A program made the translations under genes and the position numbers. A DNA stretch of 49,790 nt, taken from the NCBI GenBank assembly GCA_020349245.1, contig CP070764.1:3829557-3879346 (forward strand), in the 5' to 3' direction. The notes under the pieces were generated by a model. That model was not told where the DNA came from. It saw only the letters and a list, made by a program, of their open reading frames with translations, and did no database searches. The DNA is from Chloroflexota bacterium (GTDB taxonomy: Bacteria > Chloroflexota > Anaerolineae > Anaerolineales > UBA4823). This document shows, one piece after another, positions 1-7,787 of this stretch (its first letter is position 1; every line of letters starts with the position of its first letter).

Positions 1-296
1 AGGATGTCAATTAAATCAGCTTTTTCCTGATCCTCAACCTTATCAACAAGATGGGCCGCGATGTAGAACAAAAGCCACGCTGCAGAAATTTCTTCAGTTA
101 ATTCAGGATCTCCACCCGCTGCCTGGCAGCAGAGTCTGGGTAGAAGTACCCAGCGATCAGATTCACGCTTATTAGCCCCCGGTAATACAAGGCGCATAGC
201 CTCGACAAATTCTGGCCACGCGCCTGATACTTTCCAGTTATCTCTTACAAACTGGACAATGGTTTGGATCTGATTATGTGCTATCTCAACGATAAT
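1..296 (-). CDS. Polyprenyl-synthetase-like protein, partial (ComQ-like candidate)
   Basis: This open frame runs off the left edge, so only about 98 N-terminal residues are visible. It contains a segment like the conserved early part of trans-isoprenyl diphosphate synthases (ending PRLCCQAAGGDPE), then an alpha-helical AAHLVDKVEDQE. There the usual first Asp-rich motif D-D-x-x-D is replaced by D-K-V-E-D. Normal synthases make C10-C50 prenyl diphosphates; the divergent ComQ branch prenylates a Trp of the ComX peptide. The frame begins directly after the TAA stop of the 69-residue peptide gene and in the same frame. No ATG, GTG or TTG occurs before an ATG at 195-197, which would remove the first helix. 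Initiation is therefore unclear: an ATT/ATC start, the internal ATG, or stop read-through. Membership of the prenyl-synthetase fold is fairly likely; peptide prenylation is inference from the neighbour. Confidence 0.6.
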   Translation of the reverse strand, partial: MIVEIAHNQIQTIVQFVRDNWKVSGAWPEFVEAMRLVLPGANKRESDRWVLLPRLCCQAAGGDPELTEEISAAWLLFYIAAHLVDKVEDQEKADLIDI

Positions 297-506
297 TTAT
301 CGCCAGCCACTGTACAGCAGTGGTTTAACAATTCGGCGAATTTCTGTCCGGTCGGTATTCTTTCTCAGTGTCGAGAGGAGGAATGCTAGTTCTTCCTTAC
401 TCAAGGACCATCCCCGCTCATGGAGTGCGGTATGTGGATCGGTTTGCATCCTCAAGGCAAAATCCTTATCTGTGGAAATTTTGTATACAACTTGTGCGAG
501 TGCCAT
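297..506 (-). CDS. 69-residue peptide, candidate prenylated pheromone or RiPP precursor
   Basis: This is a 69-residue peptide with a convincing ribosome binding site (GGAGAT about 6 bases before ATG). The N-terminal half carries DFALRMQTDPHTALHERG then LSKEELAFLL. That is the pattern of an acidic helix, D-P-x-x-A-L, Gly and L-S-x-E-E seen in leader regions of nitrile-hydratase-like/Os1348-type RiPP precursors, and loosely in ComX. The C-terminus is basic and ends LLYSGWR, with Trp as the penultimate residue. Bacillus ComX precursors are 55-73 residues with the prenylated Trp near the C-terminus, and the next gene downstream looks like a prenyl synthase. No signal peptide or membrane segment is visible. 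It could equally be a small conserved protein with no modification. The gene is certain enough; the pheromone role is a hypothesis. Confidence 0.75.
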   Translation of the reverse strand: MALAQVVYKISTDKDFALRMQTDPHTALHERGWSLSKEELAFLLSTLRKNTDRTEIRRIVKPLLYSGWR

Positions 507-840
507 ACTAATCTCCTCAATCTGGGTGGGTTATGAAATTATTCCTACGATGTCTTTCAGCTGCCCTCCTTCGCCAATCTTTCAACAGATGAAAGTCATC
601 CAGGTCTCGATGAAATGATCACATAAGAACTGTCCTTAGCTACCCTCTGTGCACCTCCTTAAATACAATTATGAATTCCTCGCGGAACCTTTCAATTATG
701 ATAGGTTGTTAAGATTATATTAATTTTCTCCTGCTGTCAAGTGATAACTGTCATTTCGCAGCTTTTTGGATTGGAAATTTTCAAAGATAGCATCTATTCA
801 TTGTATACTTATCCATTGATCAATTCCTCTAGGATAAAAC
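507..840. other. Divergent intergenic region (334 bp)
   Basis: Gene-free stretch between the minus-strand peptide gene and the plus-strand hydrolase gene. It holds a good minus-strand promoter (714-740), which leaves a leader of about 200 bases before the peptide gene. The leader contains a small hairpin candidate (CTTTC/GAAAG arms) and no credible reading frame. On the plus side a TATACT hexamer at 804-809 is a possible -10 for the hydrolase, without a clear -35. Confidence 0.5.
714..740 (-). promoter_or_regulatory. Promoter for the peptide/prenyl-synthetase-like pair
   Basis: Reading the minus strand, TTGACA (735-740) is followed after 15 bases by TATAAT (714-719). Both hexamers match the sigma-70 consensus perfectly but the spacer is short. 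It predicts a start near 707 and a leader of about 200 bases, which is unusually long for so small a gene. Confidence 0.5.
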
Positions 841-1764
841 ATGTCAAATAAAGATAATTCGAGTTCTTTTCCAATTCATACCCTGGATCTGAAATTTTTA
901 GGAATCGAAGGGGCCATCGCCTGTTACTTAATTCCCCACGAAGAGGGTGCTGTATTGGTGGAATGCGGACCTGGTTCCACCGTGCCCGTGCTGCAAGCTC
1001 ATTTACGTTCAGCCGGCTTCGCAGCTCGCGAGATCAGTGACGTCTTATTGACACATATACACCTCGATCATGCTGGGGCTTCTGGTTGGCTTGCCCAGCA
1101 TGGTGCTCGAATCCATGTCCATCCGATCGGCGCGCCGCACCTTATCGAACCCGAGAGATTGCTCTCAAGTGCGGAAAGGATCTATGGAGATCAGATGGAA
1201 TTACTCTGGGGAGAATTTTTCCCAGTACCTGAATCCAGTCTCGTCATCCATCAGGATCGGGAATTTATTGAAATTAATAACCTGGTCTTCCAAGCCATAG
1301 AAACGCCCGGGCACGCCTCCCACCACTTTGCATATCTTTTCAATAGTGCCTGCTTCACAGGAGATATTGGAGGTGTGCGCATGGCGGGCACAAAGCATGT
1401 CCGTCTACCAATGCCTCCACCTGAATTCCATCTTGAATCTTGGAAGCAGAGTATTGAGGTTTTGCGCAATGAAAACATCTCTTGTATCTTGCCAACTCAT
1501 TTTGGAATGTTCACTGATCCGGAATGGCACTTTGCGGCCCTTATGGATGGCCTCAATGATGTCGAAATCTGGATGGAAGAATTTATGCCCAAAAAACTGC
1601 CACCCAATGAATTTCGAGCGGAATTTCTCAGGTGGGAGAGCGAGCGCGCCCGAAAGGACCATATCAACAATCAAATCAGCGATGTATACCACGCCGCCAA
1701 TCCACCCGAGATCTCGATCTTGGGTATCCAGAGATATTGGCAGAAGCATCGTCATACTGGATAA
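841..1764 (+). CDS. MBL-fold metallo-hydrolase
   Basis: A 307-residue cytoplasmic metallo-beta-lactamase-fold protein. The metal-binding motif THIHLDHAG (His72, His74, Asp76, His77) is intact, with further ligands in ETPGHASHH, CFTGDIGG and the late LPTHFG. The family includes glyoxalase II-like thioesterases, lactonases and RNA-processing enzymes; the specific substrate cannot be read from the sequence. A long C-terminal helical part after the last His may form a lid or dimer arm. The start is the first ATG of the frame; no strong ribosome binding site is visible. The sirtuin gene begins 23 bases after the stop, so the two are probably co-transcribed. There is no signal peptide. Confidence 0.85.
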   Translation: MSNKDNSSSFPIHTLDLKFLGIEGAIACYLIPHEEGAVLVECGPGSTVPVLQAHLRSAGFAAREISDVLLTHIHLDHAGASGWLAQHGARIHVHPIGAPHLIEPERLLSSAERIYGDQMELLWGEFFPVPESSLVIHQDREFIEINNLVFQAIETPGHASHHFAYLFNSACFTGDIGGVRMAGTKHVRLPMPPPEFHLESWKQSIEVLRNENISCILPTHFGMFTDPEWHFAALMDGLNDVEIWMEEFMPKKLPPNEFRAEFLRWESERARKDHINNQISDVYHAANPPEISILGIQRYWQKHRHTG

Positions 1765-1787
1765 GCGGATCACCTCCTCCAAGGACA

Positions 1788-2537
1788 ATGCATACTTCGA
1801 ATCCTGATTTAATCCCAGAGATTATTGAAATACTTCGGTCCAACAACCGTGTCACGGTCCTCACTGGTGCAGGGATATCCGCAGAAAGCGGTGTGCCTAC
1901 CTTCCGCGATGCACAAACAGGCTTGTGGTCGAAATTCCAGCCAACCGAGCTGGCTACCCCCCAAGCTTTTCGCCAGAATCCCAAACTGGTTTGGGAATGG
2001 TATACCTGGCGCAGAGAAATCATTAAAAAAGCACTGCCAAACCCAGCACATTTTGCCCTGGCTGAGATGGAAAAACTTTTCCCTGAGTTTGTATTAATCA
2101 CCCAAAATGTCGATCGTCTCCATCGTATAGCCGGAAATGAACGGATCATTGAACTGCATGGGGATATCTTCCGAACCAAATGTTCAGTCGAGAACATCGC
2201 TGTGAAAGATTGGCCAGATAAGGGCGACATTCCACCGCTCTGTCCCCATTGTGGTGGGATGCTGCGCCCAGATGTGGTCTGGTTTGGAGAAAGCCTACCC
2301 GCCAGAATTCTTGAAGCCGCATGGGAAGCAGCCAGTTCCTGCCAGGTATTCTTAGCGATTGGTACTTCCTCCGTGGTCGAACCTGCGGCATCCTTACCTA
2401 TCGTTGCCCTTCATAATTCAGCAGTTGTTATTGAAATCAACTCCCAAGATACACCTTTATCAGGAATAGCGAATTACTCTCTGAAAGGTGCTGCGGGAGA
2501 TATTTTACCCAGGTTGGTATCTGGATTGAATCGTTGA
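1788..2537 (+). CDS. NAD-dependent protein deacylase, SIR2 family (class III type)
   Basis: A 249-residue sirtuin that removes acyl groups from lysines using NAD. NAD-binding motifs GAGISAESGVPTFRD (27-41) and TQNVDRLH are present, as is the catalytic His in ELHGD (His124). Tyr72 and Arg75 in EWYTWRRE match the Y-x-x-R acyl-recognition pair of SIRT5/CobB, so desuccinylation or demalonylation as well as deacetylation is likely. The zinc site is odd: Cys152 and Cys155 form CPHC, but the first pair has only Cys132, and the position of its partner is Glu. The open frame extends upstream to 1632, but that part overlaps the hydrolase gene and does not look sirtuin-like, so ATG 1788 is chosen. A weak AAGGA lies just before it. 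Confidence 0.9.
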   Translation: MHTSNPDLIPEIIEILRSNNRVTVLTGAGISAESGVPTFRDAQTGLWSKFQPTELATPQAFRQNPKLVWEWYTWRREIIKKALPNPAHFALAEMEKLFPEFVLITQNVDRLHRIAGNERIIELHGDIFRTKCSVENIAVKDWPDKGDIPPLCPHCGGMLRPDVVWFGESLPARILEAAWEAASSCQVFLAIGTSSVVEPAASLPIVALHNSAVVIEINSQDTPLSGIANYSLKGAAGDILPRLVSGLNR

Positions 2538-2578
2538 ACAATAATTTCTCCCCCCAAAAGGATTGACTGAAAATTAAC

Positions 2579-2609
2579 GGTATCAGCTCCTGTGAGAAGA
2601 ACTGATACC
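2579..2609. terminator. Bidirectional terminator-like hairpin
   Basis: Inverted repeat GGTATCAG (2579-2586) / CTGATACC (2602-2609) with a 15-base loop, between the convergent sirtuin and korB genes. On the minus strand the stem is followed by TTAATTTTC, a modest U-rich tail; on the plus strand the tail is poor. Confidence 0.5.
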
Positions 2610-2629
2610 TTGTTGGAATAAATGATGAA

Positions 2630-3676
2630 TTAGCCAAACATCATCGCATTGACTTTGTCCATACTCTCTGGAACAGGTCGCATCTGGTCCACGGTTAACC
2701 TGTTCAGTGGGGATTCCGGTAGATCATAAAAATCAAACAACGAAGGCTGACGAGTATCGATGTAGATCAATCCTGTGATCAACCAATTTTTCCGGTTCGC
2801 TTCTTCCAATAAAGATATCGCCCGGCTGCGATTTGTAGGATCGTAATCCCGTTCCAATTTCTTAAGCACAATTGACGAACCATCGTGCATGGTGACATCA
2901 ATCACCTGCCCTTCTTCATACTCGACTAAAATATCGTCGCGCGGTGGGACATAGGATAATTCGTGCAGAGCCACTTCGTGTTCCCGACCCCAGGCGTAGG
3001 AATGCATTGAATCATCTGTGTTGTTAAACGTGACGCACGGGCTGATGATATCAAGAACTGCGGTGCCTTTATGGCTCAAGGCAGCCTTCAACAATTCCCT
3101 CACCTGTTTTGGATCGCCAGCAAATGATCGGGCTACCAGGGTCGCATTTCCGACTGCTGCTTCCCAGGCGATATCCACAGGCATGTAGGGATTGGTTCCG
3201 TGACCTTTAAGCGTCAATCCAGACTCCGCTGTGGCAGAAAATTGCCCTTTGGTGAGACCATAGACCCCATTATTTTCAACGATGTAAACAAAGGGCAAGT
3301 TACGGCGCATGATGTGTTTGAATTGCCCCATGCCAATGCTGGCTGTATCACCGTCTCCGCTGACACCAATACCAATTTGCTTATGGTCGCCAAACATCGC
3401 CCCCGTTGCCAGAGAAGGCATTCGCCCATGGAGACCATTAAATCCGAACGACCTCCCCAGGAAGTATGCAGGGCTCTTGCTGGAACACCCGATCCCGCTG
3501 AACTTGATTATTGAAGAGGGGTCGAGATCCAGTTCATAGCAGGCTGCGATAAGTTGACTGGATATTGAATTATGCCCACAGCCCTGACAGAGGGTGGTTG
3601 GCATTCCCTTGTAATCGGATCTGGTCAATCCAACCAGGTTAACTGACCCGCGATTTTTTGATGATCTGTCGGTCAT
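2630..3676 (-). CDS. korB: 2-oxoacid:ferredoxin oxidoreductase, beta subunit
   Basis: This 348-residue subunit binds thiamine diphosphate and one 4Fe-4S cluster and decarboxylates 2-oxoacids such as 2-oxoglutarate to the acyl-CoA, reducing ferredoxin. Visible ligands are CQGCGH near the N-terminus, GIGCSSK, and a later Cys in DIISPCV. The thiamine motif is GDGDTASIGMGQ followed by VENNGVYGLTKGQ. Length and order match KorB/OorB. It overlaps the alpha gene by one base (TAATG), so translation is probably coupled. No separate ferredoxin-type (delta) subunit gene is adjacent, which is usual for this two-subunit type. The exact 2-oxoacid used (2-oxoglutarate, pyruvate or a branched one) is not determined. 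Confidence 0.92.
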   Translation of the reverse strand: MTDRSSKNRGSVNLVGLTRSDYKGMPTTLCQGCGHNSISSQLIAACYELDLDPSSIIKFSGIGCSSKSPAYFLGRSFGFNGLHGRMPSLATGAMFGDHKQIGIGVSGDGDTASIGMGQFKHIMRRNLPFVYIVENNGVYGLTKGQFSATAESGLTLKGHGTNPYMPVDIAWEAAVGNATLVARSFAGDPKQVRELLKAALSHKGTAVLDIISPCVTFNNTDDSMHSYAWGREHEVALHELSYVPPRDDILVEYEEGQVIDVTMHDGSSIVLKKLERDYDPTNRSRAISLLEEANRKNWLITGLIYIDTRQPSLFDFYDLPESPLNRLTVDQMRPVPESMDKVNAMMFG

Positions 3677-5514
3677 TATTTTTTATCCTCCTGCTGCAAA
3701 ATCCTATCCTCAACCCAGTGTGCTGTCAGGGGTAGACCATCCAAGTGAGCGATAGAAATTAATTTTGCACAAACCGGTGCATACTCTAATGAAAGCAACT
3801 GGTGCAGCTGGCCATCTCTATTCATCTCTACCACGTACGAACGCTCGTGGGAGTAGATGAACTCAGTTACTTCTTCTGTGAAAGGAATGGCCCGCAGGCG
3901 GAGAAAATCTGTCTTGAATCCAGATTTTTCCAAGTGATACCGGGCTTCCCGCACAGCAGGTTCTGTGGAGCCAAATGCGATAATCCCGATATCGGCACCT
4001 GGCATGTTATCCACGATCGGTTTTGGAACCATATTCCTGGCAGTGTTGAATTTCCTTTTCAAGCGGTCCATATTGCGTTCATATTCTTCACCATCTTCGG
4101 TGTATATTGCGAATTCATCATGACCGGTGCCGCGAGCAAACCAAGCACTGGCTGGATGGCGGTTCCCGGGAACTGTCCGGTATGGAATGCCATCTCCGTC
4201 GACATCCTTATACCGACCCCATTTTCCGCCGAGCTTTTCAAGATCCTCTTCCCAAAGAACCTTCCCCCGATCCAGAGGTTGATCGGGATATTCGAATGGC
4301 TTGGTCATCCAGTGGTTCATGCCAATATCGAGGTCGCTGAGCACATAAATTGGCCACTGCAACCGTTCAGCGAGATCGAAACTTCGCCAGCCGAACTCAA
4401 AACATTCATTTACTGAGCCTGGCAGGAGAATCACGTTTTGCGTATCCCCGTGGCCAAGAAAATAAACCATCCCAAGATCACCCTGTGAAGTCCGGGTGGG
4501 TAATCCTGTGCTGGGGCCAACTCTCTGAATATCCCAAATAACCAGGGGTACTTCCGAATAATATGCCAACCCGGCATATTCAGTCATCAAGCTCAAGCCT
4601 GGGCCTGAGGTGGAGGTCATAGCCCTCAATCCAGCCCAACCTGCTCCAATCGCCATGCCAATCGCAGCCAATTCGTCTTCTGCCTGGACAATTGCATAGG
4701 TGCTTTTCCCCGTCTCGGGATCCTTGCGCAGCAAGGGCAGGTAATCACCCAGCTCTTCAACCAGGCTGGTCGCAGGCGTGATCGGGTACCAGGCTGCAAA
4801 ATTCACGCCACCGTAAATTGCCCCAAGCGCAGCAGCCGTGTTGCCATCCGACATGATGAAACCTTTCGTTCCATCCATTCTTTCAACCCGGTAAGGATCT
4901 CGTTTTTCGAGATTCTTTTCAGCCCATTCATCAGCCATCTGGACGAGTCCAAAATTCAGGTCTATCGGCTTTTGCTTGCCTTTGAAATGAAATTTCAATG
5001 CCTCCCGGATGCTATTCAAATCAATTCCAAGTAAATTTGCCAGCACTCCAACATAAACCATATTGGCGACGTAACTTTTCAAATTGGCTGGCGCATCTGA
5101 TTCCTTCACCAGCTGGTTGACCGGCATCGGATATGCGACAACATCTTCCCTATTTATGGGTATTTTTACATCATCAGCATACAGGAAAACACCACCCGGA
5201 ATCACCTCTTGCAGATCTTGGGAAAATGAATCCGGGTTCATGGCTACAACGATCTCGTGTTCCTCGCGCCGGGCTAAATAGCCATCCTTATTCGCCCGGA
5301 TCGTATACCAGGTGGGCAAGCCCTGAATATTGGAGGGGAATATATTCTTTCCGGAAACTGGAATGCCCATTTTGAACAGCGCTCGCAGAAGGGTTAAATT
5401 GGATGTCTGACTGCCAGAACCATTCGAAGTTCCAACGGTGATAGAAAAATCGTTGACGATAGAACCAATTTCAGCAGTCGGTGCTTGAGCTTGTTGAGTT
5501 TGTACCGCAGACAT
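3676..5514 (-). CDS. korA: 2-oxoacid:ferredoxin oxidoreductase, fused gamma-alpha subunit
   Basis: A 612-residue subunit with the gamma domain first (roughly residues 20-190, starting GTSNGSGSQTSN and LPTWYTIR) and the pyruvate-flavodoxin oxidoreductase N domain after it (from GNTAAALGAIYGGV and WYPITPATSL). This arrangement is the normal KorA/OorA fusion. Later motifs include EDELAAIGMAIGAGWAG and TSTSGPGLSLMTE. It pairs with KorB to form the active enzyme. The start ATG has a good AAGGAGAT ahead of it. The gene follows the FCD regulator by 52 bases on the same strand and appears to share its promoter. In a Wood-Ljungdahl organism this enzyme either feeds reduced ferredoxin to the cell or runs in reverse for carboxylation. 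Confidence 0.92.
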   Translation of the reverse strand: MSAVQTQQAQAPTAEIGSIVNDFSITVGTSNGSGSQTSNLTLLRALFKMGIPVSGKNIFPSNIQGLPTWYTIRANKDGYLARREEHEIVVAMNPDSFSQDLQEVIPGGVFLYADDVKIPINREDVVAYPMPVNQLVKESDAPANLKSYVANMVYVGVLANLLGIDLNSIREALKFHFKGKQKPIDLNFGLVQMADEWAEKNLEKRDPYRVERMDGTKGFIMSDGNTAAALGAIYGGVNFAAWYPITPATSLVEELGDYLPLLRKDPETGKSTYAIVQAEDELAAIGMAIGAGWAGLRAMTSTSGPGLSLMTEYAGLAYYSEVPLVIWDIQRVGPSTGLPTRTSQGDLGMVYFLGHGDTQNVILLPGSVNECFEFGWRSFDLAERLQWPIYVLSDLDIGMNHWMTKPFEYPDQPLDRGKVLWEEDLEKLGGKWGRYKDVDGDGIPYRTVPGNRHPASAWFARGTGHDEFAIYTEDGEEYERNMDRLKRKFNTARNMVPKPIVDNMPGADIGIIAFGSTEPAVREARYHLEKSGFKTDFLRLRAIPFTEEVTEFIYSHERSYVVEMNRDGQLHQLLSLEYAPVCAKLISIAHLDGLPLTAHWVEDRILQQEDKK

Positions 5515-5566
5515 ATCTTGCTAATCTCCTTATAATTCCCTTATCTGATGATTACAATATAATAAA

Positions 5567-6277
5567 TTATTCCGATTGGGTGACGAAGACATTTCCATCT
5601 TCTCGCTCGATGACCCGGTGGCGGATTAAATCAGTGTGTTCCAGCAATGCCTGGTAACCTCCCTCGAGATCACCTTGGCAGATACCATCCACCATTTTTT
5701 GGTGGTAGGTCCATACCTCCTCCAAGTATTGATAACCCGCATATAGATTCAAGCCTACGGTTTCATACGCATCCCAGTAAGCTTCCAAAATCCCGGAGAC
5801 AAATTGGTTATCCAATCTCTTATAGATGGTCAGGTGGAGCTGTCGGTGTTCCCATTGTGGGATTTGGATAGGCGTACCGCGCAGCTTATCCCAAGCCTTT
5901 TCGATCAAGTTGACAAGATTGGATTTATCCTCTTCAGTCAGCAAAGCGACCGCCTGATACCAATAAGCTGATTCTAAGTTACGGCGCAAGTCTGCAAATT
6001 TTAGGAAATTCTCCTGGTCTATTGCGATGGCATAAGCCAGGGATTGATTGACGGCTGGGGAAAATGTATAGGGCAATCGGCGCAGACCTGTGCGAGGTCT
6101 CGCCTCCACCAACCCCAGAGCTCTGGCTACTTCCATCTGTTCCCGCAAAGTGGAAACACTAACCCCGAGCTCCTTGCTGAGCACCTGCAGGGAGGGCAGA
6201 CGTTCACAATCAATATCCATATGGTACGTCTCAACCAGATAATTCAAGAAATGGGAAGCAAGACCTTTTGGCATCAT
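5567..6277 (-). CDS. GntR-type transcriptional regulator with FCD-like domain
   Basis: A 236-residue regulator. Residues about 20-65 form a winged helix-turn-helix with LPSLQVLSKELGVSVSTLREQ followed by LGLVEARPRTG, the GntR/FadR pattern. Residues about 80-225 are all-helical with LRRNLESAYWYQAVALL and HTDLIRHRVI, as in FCD ligand-binding domains that sense small organic acids. It is first in the operon with korA and korB, and an inverted repeat lies just after the predicted transcription start. This suggests a self-regulated, acid-responsive control of the oxidoreductase. The effector is unknown. The start could be either of two adjacent ATG codons; no strong ribosome binding site precedes them. 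Confidence 0.85.
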   Translation of the reverse strand: MMPKGLASHFLNYLVETYHMDIDCERLPSLQVLSKELGVSVSTLREQMEVARALGLVEARPRTGLRRLPYTFSPAVNQSLAYAIAIDQENFLKFADLRRNLESAYWYQAVALLTEEDKSNLVNLIEKAWDKLRGTPIQIPQWEHRQLHLTIYKRLDNQFVSGILEAYWDAYETVGLNLYAGYQYLEEVWTYHQKMVDGICQGDLEGGYQALLEHTDLIRHRVIEREDGNVFVTQSE

Positions 6278-6294
6278 CTAGATTTATTCCCGAC

Positions 6295-6320
6295 TAATAA
6301 TATGATTAATATGATTATTA
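6295..6320. promoter_or_regulatory. Operator-like inverted repeat before the FCD-kor operon
   Basis: Seven-base arms TAATAAT (6295-6301) and ATTATTA (6314-6320) flank ATGATTAATATG. The repeat lies between the predicted transcription start (about 6325) and the regulator start codon, where a bound repressor would block transcription. That the FCD protein binds it is inference. Confidence 0.5.
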
Positions 6321-6331
6321 GGATGATTGGA

Positions 6332-6360
6332 ATTATATCATAGGCAACTGCTTGCGTCAA
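6332..6360 (-). promoter_or_regulatory. Promoter for the FCD regulator-korAB operon
   Basis: On the minus strand TTGACG (6355-6360) and TATAAT (6332-6337) are separated by exactly 17 bases, a near-consensus sigma-70 promoter. The predicted start is near 6325, about 48 bases before the regulator's ATG. Confidence 0.75.
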
Positions 6361-6492
6361 GCAGCCCCAATGGAGACTCTGACCAGCCATGCAGATTGAC
6401 AGCATGCTGGCGAACAAAATCAACGACCAATATTTTTTGTTGCGATTCCGGTTGACTCAGGCGCTGGTTATTGTTAATGGGTTCCAAGTGTT

Positions 6493-7716
6493 CTAGAATT
6501 CCGTGGCAAATTGGTAGAAAAGCTTAATCCAATCCTCACCCAGCAGATGCCCATATGCCGTTGCGTTGCGGACTAGGATCAGGTTCTTGTGGGGGGAAAC
6601 ATAGATAAATTGACCCTGGTCTCCTTCAGCAGCGAAATCAGGATCTTCACCCTCCCGGGTATATCCATACCACATGTACTTGTAATAACCCCCTAAAAAA
6701 TCGTAAATGATCTGCCCAAATTCATCCGGATAATATTCTGCATTGTGGTTCTCACGATCGATCGTTATCGATTCCTGTATCCATGATTTTGGGAGCAGTT
6801 GTTCACCTTCCCATTCGCCATTTTTCAGATACAAACGGCCGAGTTTCGCGTAATCGATCGCCCGCGCATTTACACCTGTTTCCATCTTCTCAAAACTGCT
6901 GCTTTCGCTGTCAAGACTCATGGATCCATCGAATTCCGTACCCAGTGGACTCCAGATTTTCTCCTGCATGTATTCAGTTACGGTTTTCCCTGTGGAGCGT
7001 TCTAAAATCAAACCCAACAGCTGCGGATGGTACTTATTGTAGAGAAAATATTCTCCTGGCGAATCCAGGATTTTGGTGAATTCAAGGGCAGCCTGCCGCT
7101 GGTCCGGGTAATAGGAAGTCAAGGGATCATCTCCATTCAAAAGTCCCCAGCGCATTTCCTTGTATTCAAAGCCAGATGCCATGAGCAACAAATGACGAAT
7201 AGTGACATTTTGGAACCTGGGATCACGCTCAAGCATTTCCGGCAAATAATCCGTGATCGGGTCGTCAATACTCTTGAGATACCCATCAGCGATAGCACTC
7301 CCGATTAATGCTGAGTCATAAGATTTGGCAACAGAAAATGAAGTCAATAAGGTATCCCTTTGAGTCCCATTAAGATATTTTTCATAGAGAATTTTATCGT
7401 CTTGGATAACGATAAATGCCTGGGTGTTCTCAGCCTCCAAAAGTGATTCAAAATCAGTCGTTCCTGACAGTTGTTCAAAAATTCCTGACACCCGATCTTC
7501 CTCAAGTGATTCTCGGAAATAAAATTTCTCAGATGCTGCAAATAATTTCCGCATCGGGAAATGCTCCATAAAATCTGTGTAATCTGTCTCACGCCAGGCG
7601 AGCGCCCTGTACACATATTCAGAGGGATAGACCAGCAAGGAAATAAGTATGAATAATGCTAGGAGCCCAAGCGTGATACCGATAAACCAAGCAATCAATC
7701 TGAAGATTTTCGCCAT
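6493..7716 (-). CDS. Membrane-anchored beta-lactamase-family serine hydrolase
   Basis: A 407-residue protein with one N-terminal membrane segment (about residues 8-30) and no cleavage site that I can defend, so the catalytic domain probably faces outward while anchored. The nucleophile motif S-x-x-K is SVAK in LLTSFSVAKSYDS. The second motif is near FLYNKYHPQLLG, with Tyr as the likely general base. This is the class C/DD-peptidase-like fold, covering esterases, D-aminopeptidases and 6-aminohexanoate-type hydrolases as well as resistance enzymes. Antibiotic resistance should not be assumed. A ribosome binding site AAGGTGAT precedes the ATG. It is on the same strand as the M20 gene upstream but separated from it by a hairpin-rich gap. 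Confidence 0.85.
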   Translation of the reverse strand: MAKIFRLIAWFIGITLGLLALFILISLLVYPSEYVYRALAWRETDYTDFMEHFPMRKLFAASEKFYFRESLEEDRVSGIFEQLSGTTDFESLLEAENTQAFIVIQDDKILYEKYLNGTQRDTLLTSFSVAKSYDSALIGSAIADGYLKSIDDPITDYLPEMLERDPRFQNVTIRHLLLMASGFEYKEMRWGLLNGDDPLTSYYPDQRQAALEFTKILDSPGEYFLYNKYHPQLLGLILERSTGKTVTEYMQEKIWSPLGTEFDGSMSLDSESSSFEKMETGVNARAIDYAKLGRLYLKNGEWEGEQLLPKSWIQESITIDRENHNAEYYPDEFGQIIYDFLGGYYKYMWYGYTREGEDPDFAAEGDQGQFIYVSPHKNLILVRNATAYGHLLGEDWIKLFYQFATEF

Positions 7717-7787
7717 ATCATCACCTTAAATGTAACCTTCTAATGTTGAAAAACTACTTGATTCGAGATGAGTTAGAATGAGACCTG

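Noticed and set aside
1632..1787. N-terminal extension of the sirtuin
   Set aside because: It overlaps the hydrolase gene, reads as unlikely sequence (RPKGPYQQSNQRC), and a normal sirtuin N-terminus begins at 1788.
3802..4416. A 204-codon open frame opposite korA
   Set aside because: It is the antisense shadow of a well-supported gene, with unnatural composition and no ribosome binding site.
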